Positions 18,413-29,028 of a stretch of 64,000 nucleotides of DNA are shown one piece after another; the first letter of the stretch is position 1; each line of letters begins with the position of its first letter. The DNA lies in assembly GCA_036677085.1 (NCBI GenBank), contig JAKFFI010000017.1, positions 1 to 64,000 of the forward strand, given 5' to 3'. The notes below the pieces were generated by a model, which worked only from the letters and a program-made list of their open reading frames with translations, ran no database searches and had not been told where the DNA came from. The translations under genes were made by a program, and so were the position numbers. The stretch comes from JAGPUQ01 sp036677085. GTDB lineage: Bacteria > Pseudomonadota > Gammaproteobacteria > Pseudomonadales > Porticoccaceae.

Positions 18413-19768
18413 TCAGTGCGCTGGCTCGATTGCCTCGATCGCCGCCGCTTTTGGCCGCACCACCAGATACAGGATGAAGATGGCGGCGACGATACCGCCC
18501 GCGATATAGACCGGCGCCAATTCTCCGGACCGCACACCCTCGATCACGCGGTTGACGATGAACGTCACGGAGACGCCGGCGCCGCCCAAGGGCACCGCGA
18601 GTGGAACTTCGAAGCCACCGCGCGGTTCGCCGGGGCGCCGCTTGAGCACCACCAGCGCCAGGTTCACCAGCGTGAACGAACCCAGCAGCAGCAGACTGGT
18701 CGCGCTAGCCAGCGTCTTGATGCTGCCCGCCAATGCCAGACCAAGCACAATGGCCAGAAGCAGCAGAATCGCCACATGGGGCGTCTGCCGCCGCGGATGG
18801 AGACGCCCGAGCAGCGCTGGCAGCAAGCCCTGGCGCGCCATCCCGTAGACCAGCCGCGAACCCATGATGTGGTTGAGCAACGCCGTATTGGTCACCGCAA
18901 ACATGGCCACCACGGTAAACAACATGGGTGGCACCCAGGGCGCAGCGACGCGCACCACCTCGACCAGCGGCCCATTCGCCACCGCGAGCTGGGCATGGGG
19001 CACCACGGACACGGCGGTGATACAGACCGCCATGTAGATGATCGTAGCGATACCCAGCGCAGCCAGCAGTGCAATCGGAAAATTGCGGCGCGGATTGCGC
19101 ACCTCTTCCGAAATGTTCAGCAAGTCTTCAAAGCCGATAAATGCATAAAACGTCAGCACCGCGCCGGAGAGAATGAGCGACACCGAAAAATCGCCGCCGG
19201 GATTCTTGATCGAGCTGGCGTCGAGATAATCCACGCTGCCCCAATAGCGCGCCCCCACGGCGACCACCAGCAGCAACCCGCCGACTTCGATGGCGGTGCA
19301 AACGGCGTTCACCCAGGCCGATTCGCGCATACCGGCATAATTGATCGCCGTCAGCGTCAGCAGAAACATCACCACCACCGCATTGATCGGCACCCCGGTG
19401 AAGATCTCCTGCATGTAATGGGCAAATACCTGGCTCGCGGTCGCCAGCGAGGTGAGACCCGACATCGTCACCGCGAGGCCCACCACATAGCTGATCGCGG
19501 TGATGCCGAAGGCGCGGTGGGTGATATAGGCCGCCCCCGCCGCGCGCGGATAGCGGGACCCGAGCGAAGCGTAGGAAAGTCCCGTAAGTCCGGCCGCGAC
19601 CATGCTGGTCAGGAAACCCAGCCACACCATGTTGCCCAGCTCCCCGGCCGCCTTGCCCACCAGGCCATAAATACCGGCCCCGAGCATGTTGCCCACGCCA
19701 TAGATCATCAGGGCGATCAAACCCAGGGTTGGCTTGACAGCAGGCTGCGCGGACTCGGATTGCGGCAT
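18413..19768 (-). CDS. APC-superfamily amino acid permease
   Basis: 451 residues with about twelve hydrophobic segments. The N-terminus GLIALMIYGVGNMLGAGIYGLVGKAAGELG is the characteristic APC helix-1 motif with the unwound GAGIYG. Further landmarks are FYAFIGFEDLLNISEEVRNP (helix 6 region, conserved Glu) and TNTALLNHIMGSRLVYGMARQG (helix 8). Expected to be an inner-membrane amino acid/polyamine:proton symporter; substrate not inferable. Stands alone between gcvP (convergent) and the MFS gene. The ATG start is preceded by a usable AGG. Confidence 0.9.
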   Translation of the reverse strand: MPQSESAQPAVKPTLGLIALMIYGVGNMLGAGIYGLVGKAAGELGNMVWLGFLTSMVAAGLTGLSYASLGSRYPRAAGAAYITHRAFGITAISYVVGLAVTMSGLTSLATASQVFAHYMQEIFTGVPINAVVVMFLLTLTAINYAGMRESAWVNAVCTAIEVGGLLLVVAVGARYWGSVDYLDASSIKNPGGDFSVSLILSGAVLTFYAFIGFEDLLNISEEVRNPRRNFPIALLAALGIATIIYMAVCITAVSVVPHAQLAVANGPLVEVVRVAAPWVPPMLFTVVAMFAVTNTALLNHIMGSRLVYGMARQGLLPALLGRLHPRRQTPHVAILLLLAIVLGLALAGSIKTLASATSLLLLGSFTLVNLALVVLKRRPGEPRGGFEVPLAVPLGGAGVSVTFIVNRVIEGVRSGELAPVYIAGGIVAAIFILYLVVRPKAAAIEAIEPAH

Positions 19769-19878
19769 CGGCGATGTTCCTCACGCTGATTTCATTGCAG
19801 TGGCGCTTGCGCTGCCGTGCGGCACCAAGCCCGGCATTCCTGGGGACTCGTCCCTCGCAGCGCGCATTCTCCCTCCCG

Positions 19879-21498
19879 CTATTTGGCCGGCGCCGTCGGG
19901 GTGCGGTAGCTTTTCAGCATATAGGTGAGAACGACACCGATCACAAAGGCCGCTCCCATGAAATAGAAGCAGTCGTTGTAGGCCAGCACCAGGCTTTCGC
20001 GGCGGGCGGTGGCATCGATCACGCGCAGCGCGCGCTCGCCGGCCAGCACCGGATCCGCACCCAGACCGATGAAATAGCCCTGCAAGGCGTCGAGACGTTC
20101 GACCGTCGCCTGACTGTACAGCGAAATATTCTCAACCACATGGTTGGAATGGAAATGCTCGCGAAGGGTGAGAAAGGTGGCAAGAAACGCGATCCCCACC
20201 GAACCGCCCAGATTGCGGGTGAGGTTGTAGAGACCCGATGCCGAGCCGACCTGCGCCGGCTCGATGCCAACCGTCGCGATTACCGCGAGCGGTACCGACA
20301 GAAACGGCTGGCCGATGCCGCGAATGAAATTCGCGAGCCGCAGCTGGTCGTAGGCCGAATCCGCGCTCATGTTGATATTGATCAGCAGACTCCAGGCAAA
20401 AATCGCGCTGCCGATGGCAACCAGATGGCGCAGATCCACGGTTTTCATCAGGCGCACGATCAAGGGCACCATGATCAGTTGGGGAAAGCCGAACCACATC
20501 ATGGTGACGCCGGTCTGCCAGGCGTTGTAGCCCTGCACCTGGGCGAGATAGAGCGGCGTGATGAACACCGAGCCGTACAGCCCGAGTCCGAGAATCACCC
20601 CGATGATGTTGGCAAGGCCGAAATTCCAGCGCTTCAGCAGCCGCACATTGATGAAGGGATTGGAACCGCGCAGTTGGCGGTAGAGAAAAATCACGAAAAA
20701 CACCAGCGCGATCGCGGCGCCGCGCTGAATGAATTCGGATTCGAACCAATCCTTGCGGTTGCCTTCCTCCAGCGTGATGATCATCGCCCCCAACGCGACG
20801 GAGAGGCTCGCGATCCCCAGCCAATCGCCATTTTTGAGCAGCTGGAGCCTGCTCTGGGAGCGTGCCAGACCCCACCAGAGGATGGTGAACATGATCGAGG
20901 TCGGAATGATTTGCAGGTAGAAAATCGATTGCCAGCCGAAGGTCTCGGTCAGGTAGCCGCCAAGGGCCGGACCGATCGCCGGCGCCTGGGTCGCGGTCAG
21001 CGAAAACATCGCCATGCCGACGGGCTGTTTGCTCGGCGGCAACAGCGTGAGGATGACCGCGAACGACAGCGGAATGAAGGTCCCGCCCGCCAGACCCGCA
21101 AGCGCCCGGAACACCAGCATGGATTCAAGATTCCAGGCAAGCGCGCACAGCAAGGTGGCGCCGATGAACATCGCCGAAGCCGACAGCATGAAGCGGCGCA
21201 GACCGAACACCATCGCGAACCAGCCGGTGAGGGGGATCACCACCACTTCCGCCGTCAGATAGGCGGTGGAGATGAACGACCCCTCCTCCAGCGTCGCCCC
21301 CAGCGCGCCCTGAATATCCTTCAGGGACGCGTTGGTGATCATGATGTTGAGCACCGCGATAAAGGCGCCGATCACGCTGCCGAATACCGTGAGCCAGGTC
21401 GCCAGGGACACGTGGTCCTTGTCTTCAGCGGCTGCAGCGGGCGACGTGGATTGCGAATCCGCGGGCTCTGGCGCCGCGTCGGCAGCCGTTTCGCTCAT
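19879..21498 (-). CDS. DHA2-family MFS multidrug efflux permease (EmrB-like)
   Basis: 539 residues with about fourteen transmembrane segments, as in EmrB/DHA2 drug:proton antiporters. Visible motifs are VFGSVIGAFIAVLNIMITNASL (helix 1 with the family's conserved N and D/N positions), WFAMVFGLRRFMLSASAMF (motif A variant), and GPALGGYLTETFGWQSIFYLQ (motif C, helix 5). Probably exports a hydrophobic compound; without a neighbouring EmrA-type adaptor or outer-membrane factor here, partner proteins must be elsewhere. A Ala/Glu/Ser-rich cytoplasmic head of about 25 residues precedes helix 1. Confidence 0.9.
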   Translation of the reverse strand: MSETAADAAPEPADSQSTSPAAAAEDKDHVSLATWLTVFGSVIGAFIAVLNIMITNASLKDIQGALGATLEEGSFISTAYLTAEVVVIPLTGWFAMVFGLRRFMLSASAMFIGATLLCALAWNLESMLVFRALAGLAGGTFIPLSFAVILTLLPPSKQPVGMAMFSLTATQAPAIGPALGGYLTETFGWQSIFYLQIIPTSIMFTILWWGLARSQSRLQLLKNGDWLGIASLSVALGAMIITLEEGNRKDWFESEFIQRGAAIALVFFVIFLYRQLRGSNPFINVRLLKRWNFGLANIIGVILGLGLYGSVFITPLYLAQVQGYNAWQTGVTMMWFGFPQLIMVPLIVRLMKTVDLRHLVAIGSAIFAWSLLININMSADSAYDQLRLANFIRGIGQPFLSVPLAVIATVGIEPAQVGSASGLYNLTRNLGGSVGIAFLATFLTLREHFHSNHVVENISLYSQATVERLDALQGYFIGLGADPVLAGERALRVIDATARRESLVLAYNDCFYFMGAAFVIGVVLTYMLKSYRTPTAPAK

Positions 21499-21595
21499 GC
21501 GTTATCTCCCCTGAATCGGCATTCAAAAACCGTCACTCCCGGACGCGGGTCCGGAGGTGACGGCCGCAGTCGGCCACGGGCGGGGCCGGCGCGGA

Positions 21596-22555
21596 CTATT
21601 TGATGACGGCCGGGTTGACCGGCGATCCGGCGCCGGCCACGACCTTGAGGGGTGCGCCGACAAACAGGAAGCTGTACTGACCGTCGCTGGCGCAGTCCTC
21701 GGCGAGGTCGTACAGCCAGTCGATCTCGTTGAATACCACACCCAGATTGCGCAACAGCGCCGCGTGCAGCGGAATCATGGTCCCAGACTCCGGGTGCAGC
21801 GTCTGTTCCGAGGCCACGGTATCGGTGCCGAATGACGGGATCTCCATTTTGTGGAACCAGTCGACCAGTTCCGGGCTGTAGGCCAGGCCCGGCTCGCTCA
21901 TCGTCTTGCCGGGGAAAAAGGCTTCCTCGCCCTCGTCGTAAAAACGCTTCAACCAGCCGGTGTGAATCAGCAGGATGTCGTGCTTTTCAATCGTGCACTT
22001 CTGCATCGCGGCTGTTTTCAACAAATCGTCGAGGGTGATGGCTTCATTGGCCTGCAGGTGTTTGACACCCTTGTAGCGGGCGACATCGAGCAGGATGCCG
22101 CGCCCGACGACGCCACGGTTGGCGATCTTCTCGACGCTGCATTTGTGCAGCCCGCCGATGGTGGTCTTGGCGTCGTAGCCGTTGTAGAGCTGGTCGTCGT
22201 ACCAGACGTGACCGAGGGCGTCATACTGGGTGGTACCCTGCAGATACATGAATACCACGTCGTCCGCATATTCCATCCCGCCCGGCATCGCATGGGCGTG
22301 GCAATTCATGTAGTGGCCCTTGTCCATCGCCATGGTGCGCGTGGTCTTGCCGCGGCCCGGGTAGATGGGGTCGCCGGCCGGGCGCGCCACCGGCACCCCC
22401 AGCATGAATACCTTGCCCTGCTTGACCGCCTGCACACCGCGCAGGATTTCCTTGCTGGTCAGAAAATTGAGCGCACCGACTTCGTCGTCGGGACCCCAGC
22501 GGCCCCAGTTCTTCGGGCTGTTCTGCAAGAGTTCGGAAAAGGGTTTTGTCGTCAT
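21596..22555 (-). CDS. Cyclase-family metal-dependent hydrolase (kynurenine-formamidase-like)
   Basis: 319 residues. Belongs to the cyclase/KynB-like superfamily: it shows WGPDDEVGALNFLTS near the N-terminus (typical of the plant/bacterial cyclase branch), the metal-binding HxGTHxDxxxH region in the form QGTTQYDALGHVWYDD, and ILLDVARYKGV and DILLIHTGW in the core. The first histidine of the textbook motif is replaced (GTTQYDALGH), as is common in this larger subfamily. Likely a cytoplasmic hydrolase of an amide or ester; substrate unknown. Single gene, divergent from the NlpC/P60 lipoprotein. Confidence 0.82.
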   Translation of the reverse strand: MTTKPFSELLQNSPKNWGRWGPDDEVGALNFLTSKEILRGVQAVKQGKVFMLGVPVARPAGDPIYPGRGKTTRTMAMDKGHYMNCHAHAMPGGMEYADDVVFMYLQGTTQYDALGHVWYDDQLYNGYDAKTTIGGLHKCSVEKIANRGVVGRGILLDVARYKGVKHLQANEAITLDDLLKTAAMQKCTIEKHDILLIHTGWLKRFYDEGEEAFFPGKTMSEPGLAYSPELVDWFHKMEIPSFGTDTVASEQTLHPESGTMIPLHAALLRNLGVVFNEIDWLYDLAEDCASDGQYSFLFVGAPLKVVAGAGSPVNPAVIK

Positions 22556-22869
22556 GGCGCATCATCTCCAGTAGTCTCTGGCGTCCGCCGCGCCCGCTCA
22601 CGGACGCAGCCTTGCCTTGGTATAAATTATTGGTATGGGTTCGTCCGCCACGGATTCGGCACTTCGCCGCGTCCTGCCGGAGCCAGGGTTCAGCCCGCTC
22701 CGTCGGCGCGCCTCGGCAGTGGACAGCACCGGGACGCGACCACAAGTTACCATAGACGTTCGGGCCGTTGGCGCGGCCTGGATCATCGGGGCTTGGCCGG
22801 TGCAGCAAATCCGCGTACTTTCGCATTTCGGGCGCACAACTTTACCGGGACCAGGCTCAGACCATCGCC
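22556..22869. other. Divergent intergenic region, no gene seen
   Basis: Separates the cyclase-family gene from the NlpC/P60 lipoprotein gene and must hold both promoters. A short AT-rich stretch (ggtataaattattggtatgg, 22618-22637) is the most promoter-like element. I see no convincing -35/-10 pair, hairpin or repeat. Confidence 0.35.
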
Positions 22870-23391
22870 GTGACCCTTGCATGTAACCGAGCACCTATTT
22901 CGCGATCAGCGGGTTTGCTGGTTGCGTTGCTGCTGAGCCTGCTGGCGGGCTGCGCCAGCGCACCCGCACCGGTCGGCCAGCATCCCGGTCTCGGCCGCGA
23001 AGCGGGCAAGGCGCGGACCGATGTCAAGGCCCGGGCCATGGATCTGATCGGCACACGCTACCGCTATGGCGGCAGCTCGCCCACCACCGGCTTTGATTGC
23101 AGCGGATTGATCCACTACGTCTACCGCGAGGCCGCCGGCATCAACCTGCCACGCACGACCGCTGAACTGGGCACGTTGAAGACGGAAAAGCCGCCGGCCG
23201 ACGCGCTGCAGCCGGGCGATCTGGTGCTGTTTCGAGTGAAGGGTGGCCGCAAGGTGAATCATGCCGGCATCTACGCCGGTGACGGGCGCTTTGTTCACGC
23301 CCCCAGCAGCGGCGGACAGGTACGCCTCGACCGCCTGGACGATCGCTACTGGCAGCGCTGCTTCGCCGGCGCGCGACGGGTGCTGAATTAG
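22870..23391 (+). CDS. NlpC/P60 family lipoprotein (cell-wall endopeptidase)
   Basis: 173 residues from the GTG at 22870. The signal sequence LLVALLLSLLAGC ends in a lipobox with the lipidated Cys28. The NlpC/P60 domain contains YRYGGSSPTTGFDCSGLIHY (catalytic Cys77), VNHAGIYAGD (His131) and GRFVHAPSSGG (His143), so the catalytic triad is complete. Family members cleave D-gamma-glutamyl-diaminopimelate bonds in peptidoglycan stem peptides; size and layout resemble the Spr/MepS and NlpC lipoproteins of Escherichia coli. The frame is open to 22768, but the upstream part lacks signal-peptide character. Confidence 0.88.
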   Translation: MTLACNRAPISRSAGLLVALLLSLLAGCASAPAPVGQHPGLGREAGKARTDVKARAMDLIGTRYRYGGSSPTTGFDCSGLIHYVYREAAGINLPRTTAELGTLKTEKPPADALQPGDLVLFRVKGGRKVNHAGIYAGDGRFVHAPSSGGQVRLDRLDDRYWQRCFAGARRVLN

Positions 23392-23514
23392 GCGGGCTGC
23401 GCGCCAAGGCCCGGCAAGCAAGCCCCCCCGCCGGTTTGTGGATCGCGATGGCGAACATTCCGGAACACTTGCCCGCACATAACCCTTGCGCCATCAGGGT
23501 GAAACGCGAACCTG

Positions 23515-24126
23515 TTATCCCGTGTCGCCCTCTGCTTCGATGTCTTCCACATAAAGCAGCTCGCACGCGCCACTGCCACTGTCGGTGCGGCTCAGCGAGC
23601 TGCGCCAGCGCCAGCCATCCGCGCGCGACGCCTCGACCAGGCGACCTTGCAGGGACACCAGCTGGCCGGGCCGCAGCGCGGCGATGCGGGACTCAATGTA
23701 GCGGCTCGCGGGAATCAGATGAATGTTCGCCGCGGAGCGCGTGATTTCGGCCTCCGGTATCGGTGGGGAATCGCGCCAGCGCCAGTGCAGAAAGCGCGCC
23801 GATTGCGACAGGCTCAAGCCACGCAATACTGCGGAATCGGACATCCGCTGCCAGCCGACCCCGAGATCATGGGGCGCGAGCGCTGATTCCCGGCCCAGGC
23901 GGTAACGCGACACCAGCAGCACCCGCCCGCGCAGCGAAAATTTCGCGAGCGGCGTCAGGACGAATTCCTTGAACGCAAACGGGTCCGGGTCCTCGACTTT
24001 CGTTTGCAGCGGTTCTGTCGCAACCAGCACGCCGTCCGGTCGCTCGATCCCACGATGAGAAAAGCGGTCCCAGATCTGGGCCAGACCCAGCAGGACGATG
24101 CTCGCAATGACGAGTCGTTTCAGCAT
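23515..24126 (-). CDS. Conserved hypothetical membrane-anchored protein
   Basis: 203 residues. I do not recognise the family. One N-terminal hydrophobic segment (LVIASIVLLGLAQIW) would anchor it in the inner membrane, with the rest probably periplasmic. The body has KFSLRGRVLLVSRYRLG, a segment rich in Ser/Arg/Trp (SARFLHWRWRDSPPIP) and the C-terminal RPGQLVSLQGRLVEAS, which looks like a beta strand pair of an OB-type fold. The stop of recQ is 14 bases upstream of this ORF's start, so the two are probably co-transcribed, recQ first. Confidence 0.7.
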   Translation of the reverse strand: MLKRLVIASIVLLGLAQIWDRFSHRGIERPDGVLVATEPLQTKVEDPDPFAFKEFVLTPLAKFSLRGRVLLVSRYRLGRESALAPHDLGVGWQRMSDSAVLRGLSLSQSARFLHWRWRDSPPIPEAEITRSAANIHLIPASRYIESRIAALRPGQLVSLQGRLVEASRADGWRWRSSLSRTDSGSGACELLYVEDIEAEGDTG

Positions 24127-24140
24127 GGAAGGATTCCCGA

Positions 24141-26009
<1,869 letters not shown>

Positions 26010-26136
26010 CCCCGCATTGTATGGACAATGCCGCTCGATCGCTCGCTCCGGGCTGCGGCGACGCTCCTGTCCGGGGCGTCAGGACAGACAGGCGTTGTCG
26101 CCGCGGAGGATTTGGCTGAAGCGCCAATGTCAGCTG

Positions 26137-26964
26137 TCATCGCCGCACCTGAAACTGCCGGGCGAGCGCGAGCGCGCCCTGCTCCAGCCGCTGCCATTGA
26201 TCCTGGTGCGCGGCGGCGAAATAGAGTTCGAGCGCGACATCGGCGCTGTATTGCACAGCGAGGATGCAGTGCTGGAGTACGCCGAGTTGCTGGGCGCGGG
26301 CAGCAGAGATGCAGTGCAGGACTCGTGAACCGCCGTCGGCACCACGCACCATCAGTACATCGTAATCCGTTGGTGGGGGCGGTTTGGCGGTGGCTCGGGC
26401 GAGCGTCACGCGCAGGATTGCGGGTGACGCCGTCGCCAGAAATTCCGGAATCAAATGGGCGCGCAGCGGCGCCAGATCGGTGGCGTCCACCCGCAGGCGC
26501 GCAGTGGTGATGCCGCCGCGCGTGCAATCGCGCGCATCGGCGAAATAGGTGCAGGGGATACTGAACAGCCAGCCGCCGATCGCCAGCGTGACCGGTTTCC
26601 GATCGAAGGTGCGGACCAAGCCGAAACCCATGCCCGGATAGGCTTTATCGGCCCAGGCGTCCAGCGGCGAGAGCTCGCGCGGTGGCACCGCCTCGAACAT
26701 GCGCGAGGCGTAATAAAGCCGGCGCAGGCGATCATCTGCCATGCCCTCCCCGTCGGCGCCGGGCGCGACGAAACCGCAGGTCACCAGCACCCATTCGGTG
26801 CCCGCGGCCAGCAAGGTGAAAATTTGTGGTCGCAAGGTGGCATAGCCAATGCCGGCGATGGCGACCAGCGCGATCAGCAGCAGCCGCATCTGCAGGCGGC
26901 CGGGCGGCGAGGCAGGGTGGCTGTCAATGCCGACTGGTTTCACTGGCGAACTCGTCAAGCGCAT
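26137..26964 (-). CDS. Hypothetical protein with one N-terminal transmembrane segment
   Basis: 275 residues, family not recognised. A 25-residue cytoplasmic head precedes a transmembrane segment (MRLLLIALVAIAGIGYATL); an alternative start is the ATG at 26889 directly before it. The remainder is probably periplasmic and contains three cysteines plus LVRTFDRKPVTLAIGGWLFSIP and DVALELYFAAAHQDQWQRLEQGALALARQF. It could be a single-pass envelope protein of unknown role. It diverges from the SCO protein gene; the 104-base spacer should hold both promoters. Confidence 0.65.
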   Translation of the reverse strand: MRLTSSPVKPVGIDSHPASPPGRLQMRLLLIALVAIAGIGYATLRPQIFTLLAAGTEWVLVTCGFVAPGADGEGMADDRLRRLYYASRMFEAVPPRELSPLDAWADKAYPGMGFGLVRTFDRKPVTLAIGGWLFSIPCTYFADARDCTRGGITTARLRVDATDLAPLRAHLIPEFLATASPAILRVTLARATAKPPPPTDYDVLMVRGADGGSRVLHCISAARAQQLGVLQHCILAVQYSADVALELYFAAAHQDQWQRLEQGALALARQFQVRR

Positions 26965-27068
26965 TTGCCGCGCGCGTCACCCACTTCACAAATTACTTCA
27001 GGATTGACCATTGCCGACACCGGGCTGCCACCGCAGAATCGAGCCCCCTGCCGCCGGTCAGCAACCTG

Positions 27069-27686
27069 ATGATGACCCAGTCTAGCATGCGCAAAATCGG
27101 CCTCGCGGTGGCACTGGTGCTGGCGCTGTTGGGACTATTTGCCGTCATCGATTACCTGGTGCAGCTGAAGCGCAGCGAGGGCCGCATTCCACCGGGGACC
27201 GAAGCCAGTATCGGCGGTCAGTTTGCGCTGGTCGATGCCTCCGGCCGGGCGGTGACGGAGCGGGATTTTGCGGACCGCTACAAACTGATCTTTTTCGGCT
27301 TTACCCATTGTCCCGATGTGTGCCCGACCACGCTGGCGCGGATGTCGGTGATCCTGCGCGCGTTGGGGCCGACCGCCGCGCGTCTGTATCCTCTGTTCGT
27401 GACGGTGGATCCAGAGCGCGATACGCCGGAGCGGCTGCGCGAATACGCCAAGCTGTTCGATCCGCGGATCATCTATCTGACGGGCGCGCCGGATCAGATC
27501 GCGAAAACGCTCAAGGCCTGGCGGGTGAGCAGCGCCAAGACCGCCGCCGGCCAGGACGACTATTCAATGAACCACAGTGCGGTGCTCTACTTGATGACGC
27601 CGGCCGGATCGCTGGCGACATCCTTCCGCTGGGATGAGACCGAAGCCGACATCGCCGACGGTATTCGGGATTATATTAGCGATTGA
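27069..27686 (+). CDS. SCO1/SenC family copper chaperone / thioredoxin-like protein
   Basis: 205 residues, one N-terminal membrane anchor (VALVLALLGLFAVIDYLV) and a periplasmic thioredoxin fold. The copper-binding signature is intact: FFGFTHCPDVCPTTLARM with Cys81 and Cys85, and SMNHSAVLYL with His169. SCO proteins deliver copper to the CuA site of cytochrome oxidase or act in redox sensing. VTVDPERDTPERLREYAKLF is the conserved helix. No oxidase genes are in the window. Tandem ATGs at 27069 and 27072, and a third at 27087, make the exact start uncertain. Confidence 0.92.
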   Translation: MMTQSSMRKIGLAVALVLALLGLFAVIDYLVQLKRSEGRIPPGTEASIGGQFALVDASGRAVTERDFADRYKLIFFGFTHCPDVCPTTLARMSVILRALGPTAARLYPLFVTVDPERDTPERLREYAKLFDPRIIYLTGAPDQIAKTLKAWRVSSAKTAAGQDDYSMNHSAVLYLMTPAGSLATSFRWDETEADIADGIRDYISD

Positions 27687-27803
27687 TTGATTTAGTCGTT
27701 GACTTCGGCGTTCGCAACCTCTTATTGTCGTGCCCGCACACTGCGCGGCGAACCCTGGCGATCGAGACCGGGGACCGGCAACCGGTAGCCTCCCTTTTCC
27801 ATT

Positions 27804-27950
27804 AGCAGCTTGTTGAAAAACGTCGCGAGGGGGCCAGCTGCGAGGCGCACGGCGCGCAGCGACCGAGACATATCAACTAGATAGGCGAGGGAGCGAGCAC
27901 CGCGCAACGAAGCAGATGGCTGCCGCCGCAGTTTTTCAACAAGCTGTTAG
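27804..27950. mobile_element. MITE-like element with near-perfect terminal inverted repeats
   Basis: About 147 bases bounded by cagcttgttgaaaaac (27806-27821) and its exact complement gtttttcaacaagctg (27931-27946), with the identity extending by a few bases on the outside (attag / ctgttag). The sequence just inside each end also pairs loosely (ggccagctgcgag against ggccatctgcttcgttg-type bases). No reading frame of any length inside. Size, end structure and lack of coding potential fit a non-autonomous miniature element. The remainder of this 354-base spacer (27687-28040) shows nothing else besides the ribosome site of the next gene. Confidence 0.6.
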
Positions 27951-28040
27951 TAAGTTCCGATAACCAGCAACAACACCCTGTAACTGATCCGCGTGTCTTT
28001 AACCTGAAGGGCGGCGGTAGGACCCTGAGGATCTGGCGCG

Positions 28041-28997
28041 ATGAAGAGTTGGATGTTGACCACCCTGGTAGCCGGCGTGGTGGCAGCAGGCTCGTATTTC
28101 TTTTACATCGGGACACTGCCACCCGACCTTGAACCCGGCTTCCTGTATGGCAACGGCCATGTCGAGGGCACCGAAGTAAAGATCAGTGCCGAAGTCACCG
28201 GGCGCGTGATCACCAGCAATCTGGTCGAGGGCCAGACCGTCGCCAAGGGCTCGCTGCTGGTGGAGCTCGATGCCAGCGATGCGCGCGCGCAACTCGCCAC
28301 GGCGGAGTCCGAAGTCAAGGCGTTGCAGTTCCAGATGGAGCGTATCCGCGAGCAGTTGGCAACCTCCAGCGACATGCTGAAGACCGCCGAACGCGAGCTC
28401 ACCCGCCATCAGGCGCTGCGCACGAGCGGCGTGGTCACCGAGCAGCGCCTCGACCAGATTGCCACCGCGCACCGCGAGAATCTCGGTCAGGTGCGCTCGT
28501 TGCGCGCCCAGCTTGAAGAAACCGGCGCCCACATCGAACGGGCGCGCAACCAGTCGGCGTATTTGCGCATCCAGGTCGACAAATCCCGCATCTACGCGCC
28601 GCTCGACGCCACTGTGCTGTCCAAGGGTATCGAGGTGGGTGAGCTGGCAACCCCCGGGCGCAACATTGCGGTGCTGGTCGATTTGAACGACCTCGAACTC
28701 AAGGTCTATCTGCCGGAGGCGGTGATCGGCAACGTCAAGTTGAACGACCCGGTGCGGGTGCGGGTGAATGCGTTCCCCGACCGCTATTTCGATGCACGGG
28801 TCAAGCGCGTCGATCAGCGTGCGCAATTTACCCCCAGGGACATCAACATGCCCGAGGAGCGGGTGCGTATGGTGTTCGGAGTGGTGCTCGCCCTGGCCAA
28901 CACGGATGGCCATCTCAAACCCGGCATGCCCGCCGATACCTGGATTCGCTGGGACGCCAACCAGGAATGGCCGGCGAAGATGGTGGTGCCCCGTTGA
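28041..28997 (+). CDS. HlyD/membrane-fusion protein of an ABC-2 efflux system
   Basis: 318 residues. Periplasmic adaptor linking an ABC exporter to the outer membrane. N-terminal membrane anchor (LTTLVAGVVAAGSYFFYIG), biotinyl-lipoyl-like half (GNGHVEGTEVKISAEVTGRV and later IYAPLDATVLSKGIEVGELATPG), and between them a coiled coil of about 100 residues rich in Glu/Gln/Arg (LATAESEVKALQFQMERIRE). Layout matches the YhiI/YbhG adaptors of E. coli. First gene of a four-gene operon with a tandem ATPase and two permeases. The preceding GAGG supports the ATG at 28041. Confidence 0.92.
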   Translation: MKSWMLTTLVAGVVAAGSYFFYIGTLPPDLEPGFLYGNGHVEGTEVKISAEVTGRVITSNLVEGQTVAKGSLLVELDASDARAQLATAESEVKALQFQMERIREQLATSSDMLKTAERELTRHQALRTSGVVTEQRLDQIATAHRENLGQVRSLRAQLEETGAHIERARNQSAYLRIQVDKSRIYAPLDATVLSKGIEVGELATPGRNIAVLVDLNDLELKVYLPEAVIGNVKLNDPVRVRVNAFPDRYFDARVKRVDQRAQFTPRDINMPEERVRMVFGVVLALANTDGHLKPGMPADTWIRWDANQEWPAKMVVPR

Positions 28998-29028
28998 CGC
29001 TGTTCAGCCGCGACCTGACCGCGATGGG

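Noticed and set aside
19774..21603. A 609-codon plus-strand frame
   Set aside because: Antisense to the MFS efflux gene, which has fourteen helices and all family motifs.
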